DNA from: Elusimicrobia bacterium UBA4817 | Lineage (GTDB): Bacteria; Elusimicrobiota; UBA8919 | Length of the DNA stretch: 52,951 bases | NCBI GenBank assembly: GCA_002402375.1 | Contig: DHFT01000038.1 | Coordinates: forward strand, 1-52,951 | Reading direction: 5' to 3' | Shown: positions 24,183 through 34,046 of the stretch, piece by piece | How positions within the stretch are numbered: position 1 is the first letter of the stretch | Layout: the number at the start of each line of letters is the position of its first letter | Made by a program: the position numbers and the translations under genes | The notes under the pieces: model-generated | What the model saw: the letters and a program-made list of their open reading frames with translations, nothing else | Told to the model about the DNA's origin: nothing | Databases searched by the model: none

Positions 24183-26443
24183 TAAAACACCTGTCCCATC
24201 GTGAAATAAAATTGTGACAATTGTTCGCCGGGTTTATGATTAAATCCGTATCCCCAGTCAATTCTAATAGGGAGTACCGGCATTGGTCTTATTCGCAGCC
24301 CGAATCCCGCCCCGGTTTTAAGTTGGTTTTCTTCGGAGCCGATTTCCAAACTTACATCGTTGCTTCTGCGCCACGAACCGCCCATATCGGCAAATATTGC
24401 GGCGGATAAAATGGAACGCCCTTTTTCCGCAACTATCGGGAATTTATACTCCAGATTAGATACAAAAATTATTTTTCCTTTTTCAGGTGGTCCTATTTCC
24501 CCGAAATCGTAACCGCGTACCGTATCGGCTCCACCCAAGAAATATCTTTCGTAAATAGGAACTTCGTCTGACGGTGAAAATTCCTTAACATATGATATGC
24601 GTGAATTAAATCCGAGCACAAATTTCCAGAATGTCGGAATAAATTTTGATGTTGTTAATGTGGGTTTGTAAAAATTAATAGTTCCGCCCAGAGGTCCGCC
24701 CGCAAGTTTTACAGAGAGCGAATGTTTGGAACCGCGGGTTGTGTCAAACACATTATCCCTCGTATCGCGGCTGATTGCAGATGTCAGCGAGGAAGAAACA
24801 TCTTTGGAAGCGGGTATCTGGCCGGTCAGGGCGCTGTCTATATCAAAAACCTCAACCTCTTCATATGCGTAGGTAAAATTAATTGCGGAAATATCCGAGA
24901 GCGGTTTGCCGATTCTTATGTCGCCCCCTCTTCTTCTTTCCCTGTAAGCGGTTGAATCGCTGCCGTAACTTCTCCAGACCGTCGTATTAAAAACATCCGC
25001 TCCGAATAAAAGTTTTTTTCCGAAAAGATAGGGCTCGGTAAATCCGATTTCGTAATTTTGCCTCCGGGCGCCGAACTCATAAGTAAGATTTAATTTCTGC
25101 CCTCTGCCGAACAGATTTAATTCGGTGACTTGAACGGTGCCGACAACTTTATCGACGGATGAATACCCCGCTCCGAGAGAAACAAGTCCGGTTTTATCTT
25201 CTTCTACCTCAATAGCAAGGTTGGCTTTATCGGGTTCTTTCGTCTCTTCAATATCAACTTTTATGTCCTTAAAAAATCCGAGATTGTAAAGCCGTTCCTG
25301 ACTTCTCCCGATGCGTCCTACGGCAAAAACATCCCCTTCTTTTACGAGGAGTTCTCGTTTGATGACATATTCTTTTGTCTTTGTATTTCCGTCAATATAA
25401 ATTCTGTCAATATAGATTATGCCGTTTTCAGTAATTGTGAATGATGAATTTACGATGCCTGTTTCGTCATTTTTATCAAGTGTTGATTCAAATTTTGCAC
25501 GGATATATCCCTTGTCGCCATAGATTGATTTAATATTTGACTCGTTTCCGTCATATTGCGACTGATTGAAAATTTCGCCTTCTTTGAAATTAAAAACTTT
25601 TAAGAGTTCATTTTCGGAAAATACGGTGTTCCCGGAAAAATTAACCCTTCCGTTTTTGTATTTTTTTCCTTCGTCAATTTTTATTTTTATAAACATTTTT
25701 GTACGGGTTTCATTATAGGTAATTTCTTCTGCGGCGATTTTTACCGATAGATATCCGCGGTCTTTGTAAAACGATTCCACTTTTTTAATATCGTCCCTAA
25801 ATGTTTCGCCTTTATAGACCTTTTTTCTTTTTGTTGCAAAAAGTTTTTTGATTTTTTTCGGTTTGAAATTTTTCACGCCGTCAATAGTAACATCGCCTAT
25901 AAGTATTTTATTGCCCTCGGTGATTGCAAAGGTAACGGTTGCGAAGCCGGTTATATCGTCGGTAGTTGAAAAATCGCCGACATTCACATCAGCGTAACCC
26001 TTGTCTTTATAAAGGGTTGTAATTTTACCGATATCATCCTGAATTTTTCTGGTGTCATAGCCCTCTTTTTCTTTTGAGGAAATTTCTTCTTTAAGTTTTC
26101 TATTTGAAAATTCTTTATTGCCTTTGAATTCAACCTTTTTTATTATAAGTTTTTCCTGTAAAATAAAGGTTATTTTTAAGCCGTCTTTGAAATCCGAGAC
26201 ATCCGCCGCAACATCCGAAAAAAGTCCGAGTTTATAAATGTTTGAAATATCCTCGTCTATAAGTTTCCGGTCAAACAAATCGCCTTTGCTTATTTTAAGA
26301 GTATCTTTTACTACCCGTACTTTGACATTTCTCAAGCCCGAAAACTCAACAGCCCTGATTTTTTTCGGTTTTAAGTCCTGTGAAAAAAGCAAAGTTATCG
26401 TCACCGTTCCGCATAAAAAAAACAAAATAATTTTCTTATTCAT
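24182..26443 (-). CDS. bamA: Outer-membrane protein assembly factor BamA
   Basis: BamA folds and inserts beta-barrel proteins into the outer membrane. A signal peptide (KKIILFFLCGTVTITLLFS) is followed by five POTRA repeats (about residues 28-410; for example IRAVEFSGLRNVKVRVV and IYIDRIYIDGNTKTKEYVI). The 16-strand barrel follows, with the conserved lid motif in the form VRGYDFGEIGPPEKG (V-R-G-Y in place of V-R-G-F) and a C-terminal phenylalanine (FYFTMGQVF). Length (753) is normal. It lies 79 bases downstream of tamB and directly upstream of skp, a functional grouping for outer-membrane assembly. Confidence 0.96.
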   Translation of the reverse strand: MNKKIILFFLCGTVTITLLFSQDLKPKKIRAVEFSGLRNVKVRVVKDTLKISKGDLFDRKLIDEDISNIYKLGLFSDVAADVSDFKDGLKITFILQEKLIIKKVEFKGNKEFSNRKLKEEISSKEKEGYDTRKIQDDIGKITTLYKDKGYADVNVGDFSTTDDITGFATVTFAITEGNKILIGDVTIDGVKNFKPKKIKKLFATKRKKVYKGETFRDDIKKVESFYKDRGYLSVKIAAEEITYNETRTKMFIKIKIDEGKKYKNGRVNFSGNTVFSENELLKVFNFKEGEIFNQSQYDGNESNIKSIYGDKGYIRAKFESTLDKNDETGIVNSSFTITENGIIYIDRIYIDGNTKTKEYVIKRELLVKEGDVFAVGRIGRSQERLYNLGFFKDIKVDIEETKEPDKANLAIEVEEDKTGLVSLGAGYSSVDKVVGTVQVTELNLFGRGQKLNLTYEFGARRQNYEIGFTEPYLFGKKLLFGADVFNTTVWRSYGSDSTAYRERRRGGDIRIGKPLSDISAINFTYAYEEVEVFDIDSALTGQIPASKDVSSSLTSAISRDTRDNVFDTTRGSKHSLSVKLAGGPLGGTINFYKPTLTTSKFIPTFWKFVLGFNSRISYVKEFSPSDEVPIYERYFLGGADTVRGYDFGEIGPPEKGKIIFVSNLEYKFPIVAEKGRSILSAAIFADMGGSWRRSNDVSLEIGSEENQLKTGAGFGLRIRPMPVLPIRIDWGYGFNHKPGEQLSQFYFTMGQVF

Positions 26444-26522
26444 AATTTTTAAGTATACAAAGTTTAAAATAAAAAGTCAAGTTTTTTTGTTGAAAAACTT
26501 ATCGTAAATATCGTTAGTACTC

Positions 26523-29500
26523 TTATTTAGATTTTTCAGTTCCGAATCGCCAGTATTTTTCAAGAAAAAACTTACTTTCTCCGTTTTGATTTTTTTCAAT
26601 TTCCTGGGAGGTTCTGAACATTATTCCGCTTTTCATTCTGTATGATAATTCAATTTCATGTTTTAATGAAAGTTTGTTTTCAAATTCGTCGAATTTTACT
26701 CCGTAGCCGGCTGAAAATCCGCGTGTGAATGATTTCCCAATTTGAACTTTTGCACCTCTGTACAAATCCGCTACCGACGGTTGCGTCCCTTCCGGCAGCG
26801 GCGTTGAAGTTGATTCCCGCTTAATTGCGAATTTATCAATAAATCCGGTTTTCTTTAAGAGTGACTTCACAAACGGGGTCGTCAAAAAGGTATCAATTTG
26901 TTTTGACATTTCCTCTGCGGTTAACGGCTGCACCTGCCTTGTGCTTTGCATACCCATTGCTGCCTGTGCCGCTGTTTGTTCATCCATTTGCGGATTTGTT
27001 TTAGACGAAAAATGCGGTTTTACTTCTTCAAGAGGTCCTCTTGGAACAGTTATAACAATAGTGTCGGTGATATATTCCGTTGTCATTTGATGCGTTGCCA
27101 AATCCTCCCGGCGTCCTTCAATTTCCGTATCTGTTTCCGCTCTGCCGGATAAAAAAAGATTGCTATTTTCCGCTTCAAAGATTGCCTCTATTATTGCAAA
27201 GTTTCGTCCTAAATAATTCAACTCGCCGCGCAGTGCTTCAACCTTGCCTGTGACAAGCGGCGCCGAACCTTTGCCGTGCAGCAGTAATTCACCCTTGGCT
27301 TCAACCGATGCAAAGTCCCTTTCGTACCAACAGTCCTTTCCGGCAATTATTTTTAAGTTCCAGTTTGCATTTTTTAAAAAATCCCAACTCCCGGTTTCGC
27401 TTTCTTCCCCGGGATATGTAAATCTGGCGCTTATTATTTTCATATAACCGTCTATGTTCCAGTTATTCGGTGTCCCGAAAAATTTTACATCCGCATTGAT
27501 TTTTGCTTTTGAGGGATTGGATAATGCAGTCGCTCCCCCTGACCTTATATTCAAATCATTTATTGTAACGGGAATGGCTTTCTGTGGTGTTAAAAGATGA
27601 AAGTTGAAATCGGATATATTAAAGCCGTCTGTGAGCATCATTTCGCCGTTAATAGAAATAGGTTCTTTATCTATCAGTGCAGCCATCTGTTTTAATTTTA
27701 TACTTTTGCCGGTAAAATCAATTTCACATTTTACATCGGTTAATTTTTTGAATATATTATTAAGTTGAATTTCCTCCGCCTTTGCCGTAAAATCACCTTT
27801 TATATCGGGTTTGTTCAGTGTTCCGCCAAGAGCAACATTTGTAGAAAAATTTCCTTTTGCTTTTTTTACCGATTTTGTCAAAGATGAAAGTATTGCCAAA
27901 TCACCGTTTGCAACTTTAAGCGTTATATCAATAGGTCGACCGGCAAGTTTCTTTTTTGCATCAGAGGTTATCGGAAGTGGTGTCGTTCCTTTGCCTTCAA
28001 ATGAATAAAATTTTTCACGGGAAATTTTCAGATATTTTAAGTCCAGAATATTTTCTTTTATCTGGAAAAAAATTGATGCAATATCAAAACCGAGATTTTC
28101 TATTTTTCCGGAAGATGAACTCAAAAGACAGGTGATAGTTGGCTCCTGTGAATTACCGGTTGCTTTTAGGTTGAAATTGGTATTTCCGTCTGCCGTAATT
28201 TTTATGTCAAACAGGTTTAAAAGGTCGCCCATTGAAATATTTTCACCTTCGGCGGTTATGTCCATAATATCATTTCGTATAGAACCGTTTAGATAAAGCA
28301 ATCTTTTACCATTTTCAAATAATGAAAAATTGTTTATGGAAAATTCCGATGGTTTTGAAAAATCCACTGTTCCCGTTATTTGTGTTGACTTTCCCATTTC
28401 AGGAATAAATCGCATAACTCCGCCGTTGTATTCAATGTAATGTTTTGTGGCTTTAAGTTGTTTTTGGTTGAGCCATAATCCTGCGGTTGAAATGTCGGCT
28501 TTAACGGAATCTCCGTGCACTGTGCCATTGGCGTCGATGTCTCCGAAAAGCGTAATGCCCGGAAACTTTAGATTTCGTATTTCCGCTATTATTCTAAAAA
28601 TAATTTCTTTTGAAAAATCAAGGTATGTATCCGGCAGAATTTTTATGTTTGTATCGGACCATTTGATGTCACCTTTTGAAAAAAGTATTTTTTTGCTTTT
28701 AAGCGAGCATTTTCCGTCTATAGAATCAACGGTTCTGTCAGCAATCATCATATTTTTACCGGAGAAATCCGCCGTAATCTGCGGGTCAATCATCTCACCG
28801 AATACATTCAATTCAATGTTTTTCCAAGTTCCGGATAAAGGATATGTGCTTTTTATTAAATCGTAAAGGGTCTGGGTTTTGACGTTAGTTAGGGAAATGT
28901 TTAATCCGGAAAATTCCTTTTTGCTTAAATCAATAATTCCGGAGATTTCTGCCGTTGTTCCGTCAATAGATAATTTAGTTTCCTCTATTTTTAATAAATC
29001 ATGGTTTATTAAAAGTTTTCCGTAGCCCTTCGCTGCTTTTTCAAAAAGTGTTCCGTCAAAATAGTAGTTGGAAAGCAATTGCGGATTAGTTATATTTCCC
29101 CGTACTATAAGTTTTCCGACAAAAGGACCCCGTAAATTTTTATTAAGGTTTTCAGCATCAAGGGTAAAATCAATATCGGATGATAAATATTTGGATGAAA
29201 TAAAATAAGACGCTGAACCCGCGACTTTCTCGCCCCAGGAAATTTTTCTAATATTTATTTTTTCTCCGTCATAACTTCCGTAAGCGGAGAGTTTTTCTGA
29301 AATTCTGTCAATCGCCAGTTTGTCGGATGCAATTTTGAACTGAATAAAATCATCCGTCGGTCCGTCGGTCCTGTGCACAAATTTTTTTCCTGTAAGTTCT
29401 AAATCGCCGTTTATCGTCTTTCCCGATATTGCCAGTTCGTCAAGTTTTAGGATAAGGTTAAATCTGTCTTTATCTATTTCGCCGGTAAGCCGCATTGATG

Positions 29501-31394
29501 TTTTTGATGCTTTTTGTTGCACGGCGAATTCTGTAATGATGAATTTTGACATTTTTGTCTCAAAGGAAGTTACAATTAAATCATATGGAATATTCTTGAA
29601 AAGTTTGCCGCGGGTTATCGCTATTGTCCCCTGCGGCTTCGGATTGCTTAATGTTCCGTTCCAGTTTATTTTACCGGATATGTTGCCGGATATAACATCG
29701 CTACTTATGCCGACAAACGGCAGAATCATATTGCTGTCGCATTTGGAAAGATTAAGATAACCGGATGATTCTCCTAATGGACTTCCCTTGGTCGTTTTTT
29801 CTTTTATTTTTATTTCGCCGGTTAATCCGTCTGTGTTAAGATTTTTTATGTAGATACCGCCGGTATTATATAAAAAATCTCCGGATAAAGATGTCGTACT
29901 GCCGTTGATAATTATATTGTCGGATGAAAATGCCGCCGCAATTTCCGGGCTTGCCGAAGTGATGTTTTTTAACCGACCGTTTAATCTTAAATCGCCCGCA
30001 ACATTTTTACCGAGCAGAGACATATCAACATTATTAGCATTGAAGTTGATTTTGTCATATAATCCTGCAAACAAAATTTCTGTTGTGTCATACTTTATGT
30101 TTCCCCTTCTAATTTTTGACTTATCGCCTTCTATATTTACGGCAAAATCTTTGCCGGACATTCTAATAGAACCATTGCCGTTTTCCCACAAAACCCTGCC
30201 CGAAACATTTTTTGCCGACCTATTTCTAAGAGAAAAATCATCCGTTTTTATATTGCCTTTAATTTTCGGATTATCAAAAGTTCCGAGTATTTTTAAATCA
30301 ATCACACAGGTTGCGAAAACATAATCCGACTGAATCTTCATATTTTGTGCGGTAAAAGATAAATCTATATTATTTTTCTGTATTTTGCCGGTTAGAATTG
30401 CATCGCCATTCAATGCCGTCGCCGTGGAGTTAACAATGCATTCATCATTGCACAAAGTTAAATTTGTCCTTACATTTGTAAGTGTTATAATGTTTGCTAT
30501 TTTTATATCATTCTGTTTTATATTTAATGTTAATTTCTTATCCGGCAGTTGATATAAACCGTCAAACGACACGGTATTTTCCGGCAGATATTGAAAAGTG
30601 GTTCCCGGTAAAAGATGTTCTGCAAATTTTCTTAAATTATTTATATTGCCGGATACCTGCGAATTAATTTTAAGATTTTCTGAAATTATATTCGTGTCTA
30701 TTTTGAGGTTAATATCGTCTGACTTTAATCTGCCTGAAAGATTGAAGTTGCCGTTAGAACCTCTGATGTTGAAATCACCTTCCAGTTTTTCCAGATTGTT
30801 GAAGTTTGTATTTTTTATAGTACCTTTCAATTTTACCGCAAAGTTCTTACTAATCATTCCGAATACTTTTATTTGTGATGAAAAATTGTTTTTACCGTGC
30901 ATAATTACTGCGGCTTCCGATTTGACGGCATAATCGTTGTTTTTGTTAACGGCTTCAAGATTGATGTTGTTGACGGTAAAGGTGCTGCTGATAGTAACCG
31001 TTCCGTTAACTGCGGAAATTTTTACAGGTAATAAAAATGCAGATTTTTTTTCTGATTTTTTGATGCGGATATTTTTTACGGCAGGCATATTAACTTGCGG
31101 GTTGATAAGAGTTATGTTTTCAATTGAGGACAGACCTTTGTTTATTTTTTTAAGATTGACGGAAATAACCGCTTCCTCGCAGTTAAAACCTTCAAATTGT
31201 ATTTTTTTCAATACGATTTTATTGAAAGGAAACCAGACCACTTTTTCTATTTTTACCGGTCTTGATACGGCAACGGTGAGTTGTGACTGTGCAAGATATT
31301 TTAGCGAGGTTGTAAAAATGTTAAGTCGTATAAAAAGGTATACGCCGGCAGTTAACGCTGTAAATGCGGATAAAATTAAAATTATTTTTTTCAT
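26523..31394 (-). CDS. tamB: TamB-family (DUF490) inter-membrane bridge protein
   Basis: A 1623-residue protein of the AsmA-like TamB family: a single N-terminal anchor (IILILSAFTALTAGVYLFI), a very long repetitive beta-strand region forming the hydrophobic groove proposed to carry phospholipids across the periplasm, and the conserved C-terminal DUF490 domain (about residues 1270-1620, including GVKFDEFENKLSLKHEIELS near the end). TamB works with TamA or BamA in outer-membrane biogenesis. No separate TamA is seen, and BamA is the next gene downstream, so BamA is the likely partner here. The upstream gap carries a nested repeat. Confidence 0.9.
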   Translation of the reverse strand: MKKIILILSAFTALTAGVYLFIRLNIFTTSLKYLAQSQLTVAVSRPVKIEKVVWFPFNKIVLKKIQFEGFNCEEAVISVNLKKINKGLSSIENITLINPQVNMPAVKNIRIKKSEKKSAFLLPVKISAVNGTVTISSTFTVNNINLEAVNKNNDYAVKSEAAVIMHGKNNFSSQIKVFGMISKNFAVKLKGTIKNTNFNNLEKLEGDFNIRGSNGNFNLSGRLKSDDINLKIDTNIISENLKINSQVSGNINNLRKFAEHLLPGTTFQYLPENTVSFDGLYQLPDKKLTLNIKQNDIKIANIITLTNVRTNLTLCNDECIVNSTATALNGDAILTGKIQKNNIDLSFTAQNMKIQSDYVFATCVIDLKILGTFDNPKIKGNIKTDDFSLRNRSAKNVSGRVLWENGNGSIRMSGKDFAVNIEGDKSKIRRGNIKYDTTEILFAGLYDKINFNANNVDMSLLGKNVAGDLRLNGRLKNITSASPEIAAAFSSDNIIINGSTTSLSGDFLYNTGGIYIKNLNTDGLTGEIKIKEKTTKGSPLGESSGYLNLSKCDSNMILPFVGISSDVISGNISGKINWNGTLSNPKPQGTIAITRGKLFKNIPYDLIVTSFETKMSKFIITEFAVQQKASKTSMRLTGEIDKDRFNLILKLDELAISGKTINGDLELTGKKFVHRTDGPTDDFIQFKIASDKLAIDRISEKLSAYGSYDGEKINIRKISWGEKVAGSASYFISSKYLSSDIDFTLDAENLNKNLRGPFVGKLIVRGNITNPQLLSNYYFDGTLFEKAAKGYGKLLINHDLLKIEETKLSIDGTTAEISGIIDLSKKEFSGLNISLTNVKTQTLYDLIKSTYPLSGTWKNIELNVFGEMIDPQITADFSGKNMMIADRTVDSIDGKCSLKSKKILFSKGDIKWSDTNIKILPDTYLDFSKEIIFRIIAEIRNLKFPGITLFGDIDANGTVHGDSVKADISTAGLWLNQKQLKATKHYIEYNGGVMRFIPEMGKSTQITGTVDFSKPSEFSINNFSLFENGKRLLYLNGSIRNDIMDITAEGENISMGDLLNLFDIKITADGNTNFNLKATGNSQEPTITCLLSSSSGKIENLGFDIASIFFQIKENILDLKYLKISREKFYSFEGKGTTPLPITSDAKKKLAGRPIDITLKVANGDLAILSSLTKSVKKAKGNFSTNVALGGTLNKPDIKGDFTAKAEEIQLNNIFKKLTDVKCEIDFTGKSIKLKQMAALIDKEPISINGEMMLTDGFNISDFNFHLLTPQKAIPVTINDLNIRSGGATALSNPSKAKINADVKFFGTPNNWNIDGYMKIISARFTYPGEESETGSWDFLKNANWNLKIIAGKDCWYERDFASVEAKGELLLHGKGSAPLVTGKVEALRGELNYLGRNFAIIEAIFEAENSNLFLSGRAETDTEIEGRREDLATHQMTTEYITDTIVITVPRGPLEEVKPHFSSKTNPQMDEQTAAQAAMGMQSTRQVQPLTAEEMSKQIDTFLTTPFVKSLLKKTGFIDKFAIKRESTSTPLPEGTQPSVADLYRGAKVQIGKSFTRGFSAGYGVKFDEFENKLSLKHEIELSYRMKSGIMFRTSQEIEKNQNGESKFFLEKYWRFGTEKSK

Positions 31395-31408
31395 TCATTC
31401 GTGTTCTG

Positions 31409-31545
31409 AAACCGCAGATACACACAGATTTACGCAGATGTCATGCTGAACGAAGTGAAGCATCTCGTCTTTGAGATTCTTCGGGCTTTGCCCTCAGAAT
31501 GACATCCTTGCTGTTATCTGTGTTCATCTGCGTCCATCTGTGGTT
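31409..31545. repeat. Nested dispersed repeat upstream of tamB
   Basis: The outer arms are AACCGCAGATACACACAGAT (left) and CATCTGCGTCCATCTGTGGT (right). In the loop (31440-31505) is a different palindromic element, from GTCATGCTGAACGAAGTGAA to GCCCTCAGAATGACAT, of a type scattered through many bacterial genomes. This is a second case of one repeat inserted into another. Confidence 0.75.
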
Positions 31546-31710
31546 TCATTTCTCGTTTTTCTTCCGTTTTTTTAAGAGTAAAAAAATTTCGCCTAACGAC
31601 ATTGTCAGCGACTTAAAAGTTCTTCTTGTTTTAAGAAGTCCGTTATATGCAATACCGTATCGTTTGTAATATTTTTCTTTCAGTCGTTCTTCATCTTTTA
31701 ATTTTTCCAT
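31546..31710 (-). CDS. Small charged hypothetical protein
   Basis: A 54-residue basic protein starting MEKLKDEERLKEKYYKRYGI, with a central KTRRTFKSLTMSLGEIFLLL and a lysine-rich end. No family is recognised. A longer frame adds an unlikely hydrophobic leader (MGGKFIFVLLF), so I prefer the internal ATG. It overlaps the 3' end of the barrel gene by 13 bases and has no clear ribosome site. Reality is uncertain; translational coupling to the barrel gene would be needed. Confidence 0.4.
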   Translation of the reverse strand: MEKLKDEERLKEKYYKRYGIAYNGLLKTRRTFKSLTMSLGEIFLLLKKRKKNEK

Positions 31711-32144
31711 AAATAATAATACAAAGATAAATTTGCCACCCATTCAACTCCGTTCACTTTGAAATCATCCGATTCCAAGCCAATAAGTGTGGGTGAAAAA
31801 TCCAGGGCAAGTGACAACCTCTTCGTCAAGAAACACTCACCGCCGATAAACAATGCCCCTTCATAGCCCGTGCCTTTTATGTCCAGCGTGTCAAATGTAA
31901 TATAGCCAAGTTCCGGTCCAACAAAACCCTTTAACTTTTCTCCTGAATAAAAATTCCAGTATCCGCGGCCTGCATATACATTTATGCCGTCGCCTGTCGC
32001 CCATTTTATTTCGGAACTATATCGTCCAGAAAAATTATATTTTACGCCAAGATAGGGATAACCCAAGCCAATGCCTAGCTCTGCCTGACAATAGTGAATT
32101 AGTAAACTTAAAAGTAAAAAACTAACAGTAATAAATCTTTTCAT
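31698..32144 (-). CDS. Small outer-membrane beta-barrel protein
   Basis: A 148-residue exported protein. The start used here, MKRFITVSFLLLSLLIHYCQA, is a clean signal peptide and lies four bases after the upstream stop; an upstream in-frame start would add 28 unrelated residues. The mature part alternates polar and hydrophobic residues in strand-sized blocks (LGIGLGYPYLGVKYNFSG, LKGFVGPELGYITFDT, LFIGGECFLTKRLSLALDF) and ends in the strand VANLSLYYYLWKN. That is the pattern of an eight-stranded barrel of the OmpA/OmpX/OmpW size. No specific family is assigned. It is probably expressed with the propeller protein before it. Confidence 0.65.
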   Translation of the reverse strand: MKRFITVSFLLLSLLIHYCQAELGIGLGYPYLGVKYNFSGRYSSEIKWATGDGINVYAGRGYWNFYSGEKLKGFVGPELGYITFDTLDIKGTGYEGALFIGGECFLTKRLSLALDFSPTLIGLESDDFKVNGVEWVANLSLYYYLWKN

Positions 32145-32148
32145 TTTT

Positions 32149-33540
32149 CTATGGCTTCCAAACTGCATATTTGAGACCACTGCCATCACGATAAACAATA
32201 TGTGGATTGTCGTTTGTAGCAAGGGCAATGGAAGTGTCGCCTACACTTCCCGATGAGACAATTGTTGAAGTGGACCAAGAAGTGTCAGTCCATTTCGCAT
32301 ATTTGAGACCACTGCCACTATTATAAGCGATATGCGGATTGTTATTTGTATCGATGGCTATAGAATTATATGCACCACCTTCTGAGTCAACTGTCTGGAT
32401 TGACCAAGAAAAACCAGTCCATTTTGCATATTTGAGGTCTTGATTATACCAATCATAATAAGAAATATGTGGATTGTTGTTTGAGTCAACGACCAATGAA
32501 GGATTTGTTACGGAAGAATCGATTATTTGGAAACTACCCCAGAATGATGTTGCCGTTCGTGTAGCGTATTTGAGATACTTCTCACTGCCCCCTCCAGAAA
32601 TATAAGCAAGGTGTCGCCTATTTGATGTATCAATTGCGATAGAAGTTTTACCTTCTGTTGCCGAAGTATCTACCGTTTGTATTGACCAACTTGGTCCACT
32701 AATATATTTTAAAGTTAGCGGTGAGCCAGATTCATCAAGATAAGATATATGAGGATTATTATTTGAATCAAGAGATATTGAAGTATAACTGCCAACATTA
32801 TTTAATGTATCAAAAGAAGAAATACTCCACGAAAAACCATCCCATTTGGCATATTTGAGGTCCTTAGGTGTATAGGCAAAATAAGAAATATGTGGATAGT
32901 TATTTGTATCAAGTGCCAGTGAGGAAAACATACCGACATCACCTGCTGAATCAACTACTTGTATTGACCAAGCCGATCCTGTCCTTTCTGAATATTTGAG
33001 GTTACCATTTGTCATATCATAATACGCAATATAAGGATTATTATTTGAATCAAGTGCTATTGAACAATAATATCCTACATCACCAGTTGAGTCAATTGTT
33101 TCAATTTGCCAACTGCCACTTGAAGATTGAACAATCACATTCACATTACTTGACACTGTTCCGCCTTTGCCGTCGGAAACAGTGCAGAAAATCGTGTATG
33201 TACTTGATGATGCAGGGGCGGTCCACGTGACTTGTGAACTTGTACCTGAAATTGTTCCACTTGCTACTGACCAACTGTATGTTAATGTATCACCATCGGA
33301 GTCGGATGCGATACAGGTAATTGTGGACACACCATTTATATAAACAAATGTCGTGTTGGCTGTAAGCGATGATATTGTTGGATAGTGATTGACACTTTCG
33401 TCCTTTTTATCTTTTAATTGCTTTACTTTATTTTTTACTCCTGATATTATTCCAAAATGCACTTTTGCATAAATACAATAATAAGGTAAAAAAATAATTA
33501 TTAAAATGAATAAAATAGAAGAAATAATTTTTCTTTTCAT
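32149..33540 (-). CDS. Secreted protein with Ig/PKD module and predicted seven-bladed propeller
   Basis: A 463-residue exported protein. After a signal peptide (RKIISSILFILIIIFLPYYC) and a basic linker comes an Ig-like/PKD module (about 52-140, with ASDSDGDTLTYSWSVASGTI and CTVSDGKGGTVSSNVNVIV). The rest is seven copies of a roughly 45-residue unit of the form S-I-A-L-D-S-N-N-N-P-H-I-S-Y, then L-K-Y-A-K-W and S-W-S-I-Q-T-V-D-S. The last copy lacks its final strand, and a spare strand (GSWQIETIDSTGDVG) precedes the first, the classic closure of a circular beta propeller. The function is probably surface binding; the ligand is unknown. Repeat identity is high, suggesting recent internal duplication. 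Confidence 0.75.
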   Translation of the reverse strand: MKRKIISSILFILIIIFLPYYCIYAKVHFGIISGVKNKVKQLKDKKDESVNHYPTISSLTANTTFVYINGVSTITCIASDSDGDTLTYSWSVASGTISGTSSQVTWTAPASSSTYTIFCTVSDGKGGTVSSNVNVIVQSSSGSWQIETIDSTGDVGYYCSIALDSNNNPYIAYYDMTNGNLKYSERTGSAWSIQVVDSAGDVGMFSSLALDTNNYPHISYFAYTPKDLKYAKWDGFSWSISSFDTLNNVGSYTSISLDSNNNPHISYLDESGSPLTLKYISGPSWSIQTVDTSATEGKTSIAIDTSNRRHLAYISGGGSEKYLKYATRTATSFWGSFQIIDSSVTNPSLVVDSNNNPHISYYDWYNQDLKYAKWTGFSWSIQTVDSEGGAYNSIAIDTNNNPHIAYNSGSGLKYAKWTDTSWSTSTIVSSGSVGDTSIALATNDNPHIVYRDGSGLKYAVWKP

Positions 33541-33574
33541 ACTTTAATTGAAAACAATTGCTGTTGCTAAATAA

Positions 33575-33982
33575 TCAGGATATTATTTTCTCCATACAAG
33601 AACTATCTACTTTTGATATTTGATAACCTCTTTTTTCATACCATTTTTTAAGATTTTCTTCGGGTATGTTTTTATTTAAAGATTTAGGACGAATAATAAT
33701 CTTTTTATATTTATTACTCTTTGCTATTTTTTCAATTTTTAATAATATCTTACTTCCGATACCTTGTCGACGGTTATTTGAAGAGACAAAAAGTTCATAT
33801 AATACCAAATAGCCTTTTTCTACTGGATAAAAATCAATTGCTGCATTTGCCACAGATATTTTATCTACGAATACAACATATTGTTTAGTCAAACTACAGC
33901 GTGAACCATTTTTTATTCTATCAATTATTTCGGGATTTATATTATCAAGACTAGATATATCTTTAATGTTTATTATTTTCAT
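33575..33982 (-). CDS. GNAT-family N-acetyltransferase
   Basis: A 135-residue acetyltransferase. The acetyl-CoA binding motif is clear: LYELFVSSNNRRQGIGSKIL (the R/Q-x-x-G-x-G/A pattern), followed by the helix LLKIEKIAKS and the strand KKIIIRPKS. The end (KWYEKRGYQISKVD) is the usual GNAT closing strand. The substrate cannot be predicted. It is 64 bases downstream of the DUF5615 gene, with a hairpin between, so it may be a separate or read-through transcript. Confidence 0.8.
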   Translation of the reverse strand: MKIINIKDISSLDNINPEIIDRIKNGSRCSLTKQYVVFVDKISVANAAIDFYPVEKGYLVLYELFVSSNNRRQGIGSKILLKIEKIAKSNKYKKIIIRPKSLNKNIPEENLKKWYEKRGYQISKVDSSCMEKIIS

Positions 33983-34018
33983 CTTAGCCCTATTTTCGAT
34001 ACAATCAAGAAATTGAAG

Positions 34019-34041
34019 AAATTGGGGACAGCCCCTAATTT
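34019..34041 (-). terminator. Hairpin after the DUF5615 gene
   Basis: Arms AAATTGGGG and CCCCTAATTT around ACAG. It lies just past the stop of the DUF5615 gene on the minus strand. It lacks a strong T-run, so it could be a dispersed GGGGACAG-type repeat rather than a true terminator. Confidence 0.4.
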
Positions 34042-34046
34042 TATAT

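Noticed and set aside
23992..24261. Alternative minus-strand frame across the bamA/skp junction
   Set aside because: It only reads the same repeats in another frame (YLLPFTF-type) and lacks the conserved Skp sequence.
30937..31449. A 170-residue plus-strand frame opposite the tamB start
   Set aside because: Low-complexity antisense shadow that runs into a dispersed repeat; the tamB reading is continuous and conserved.
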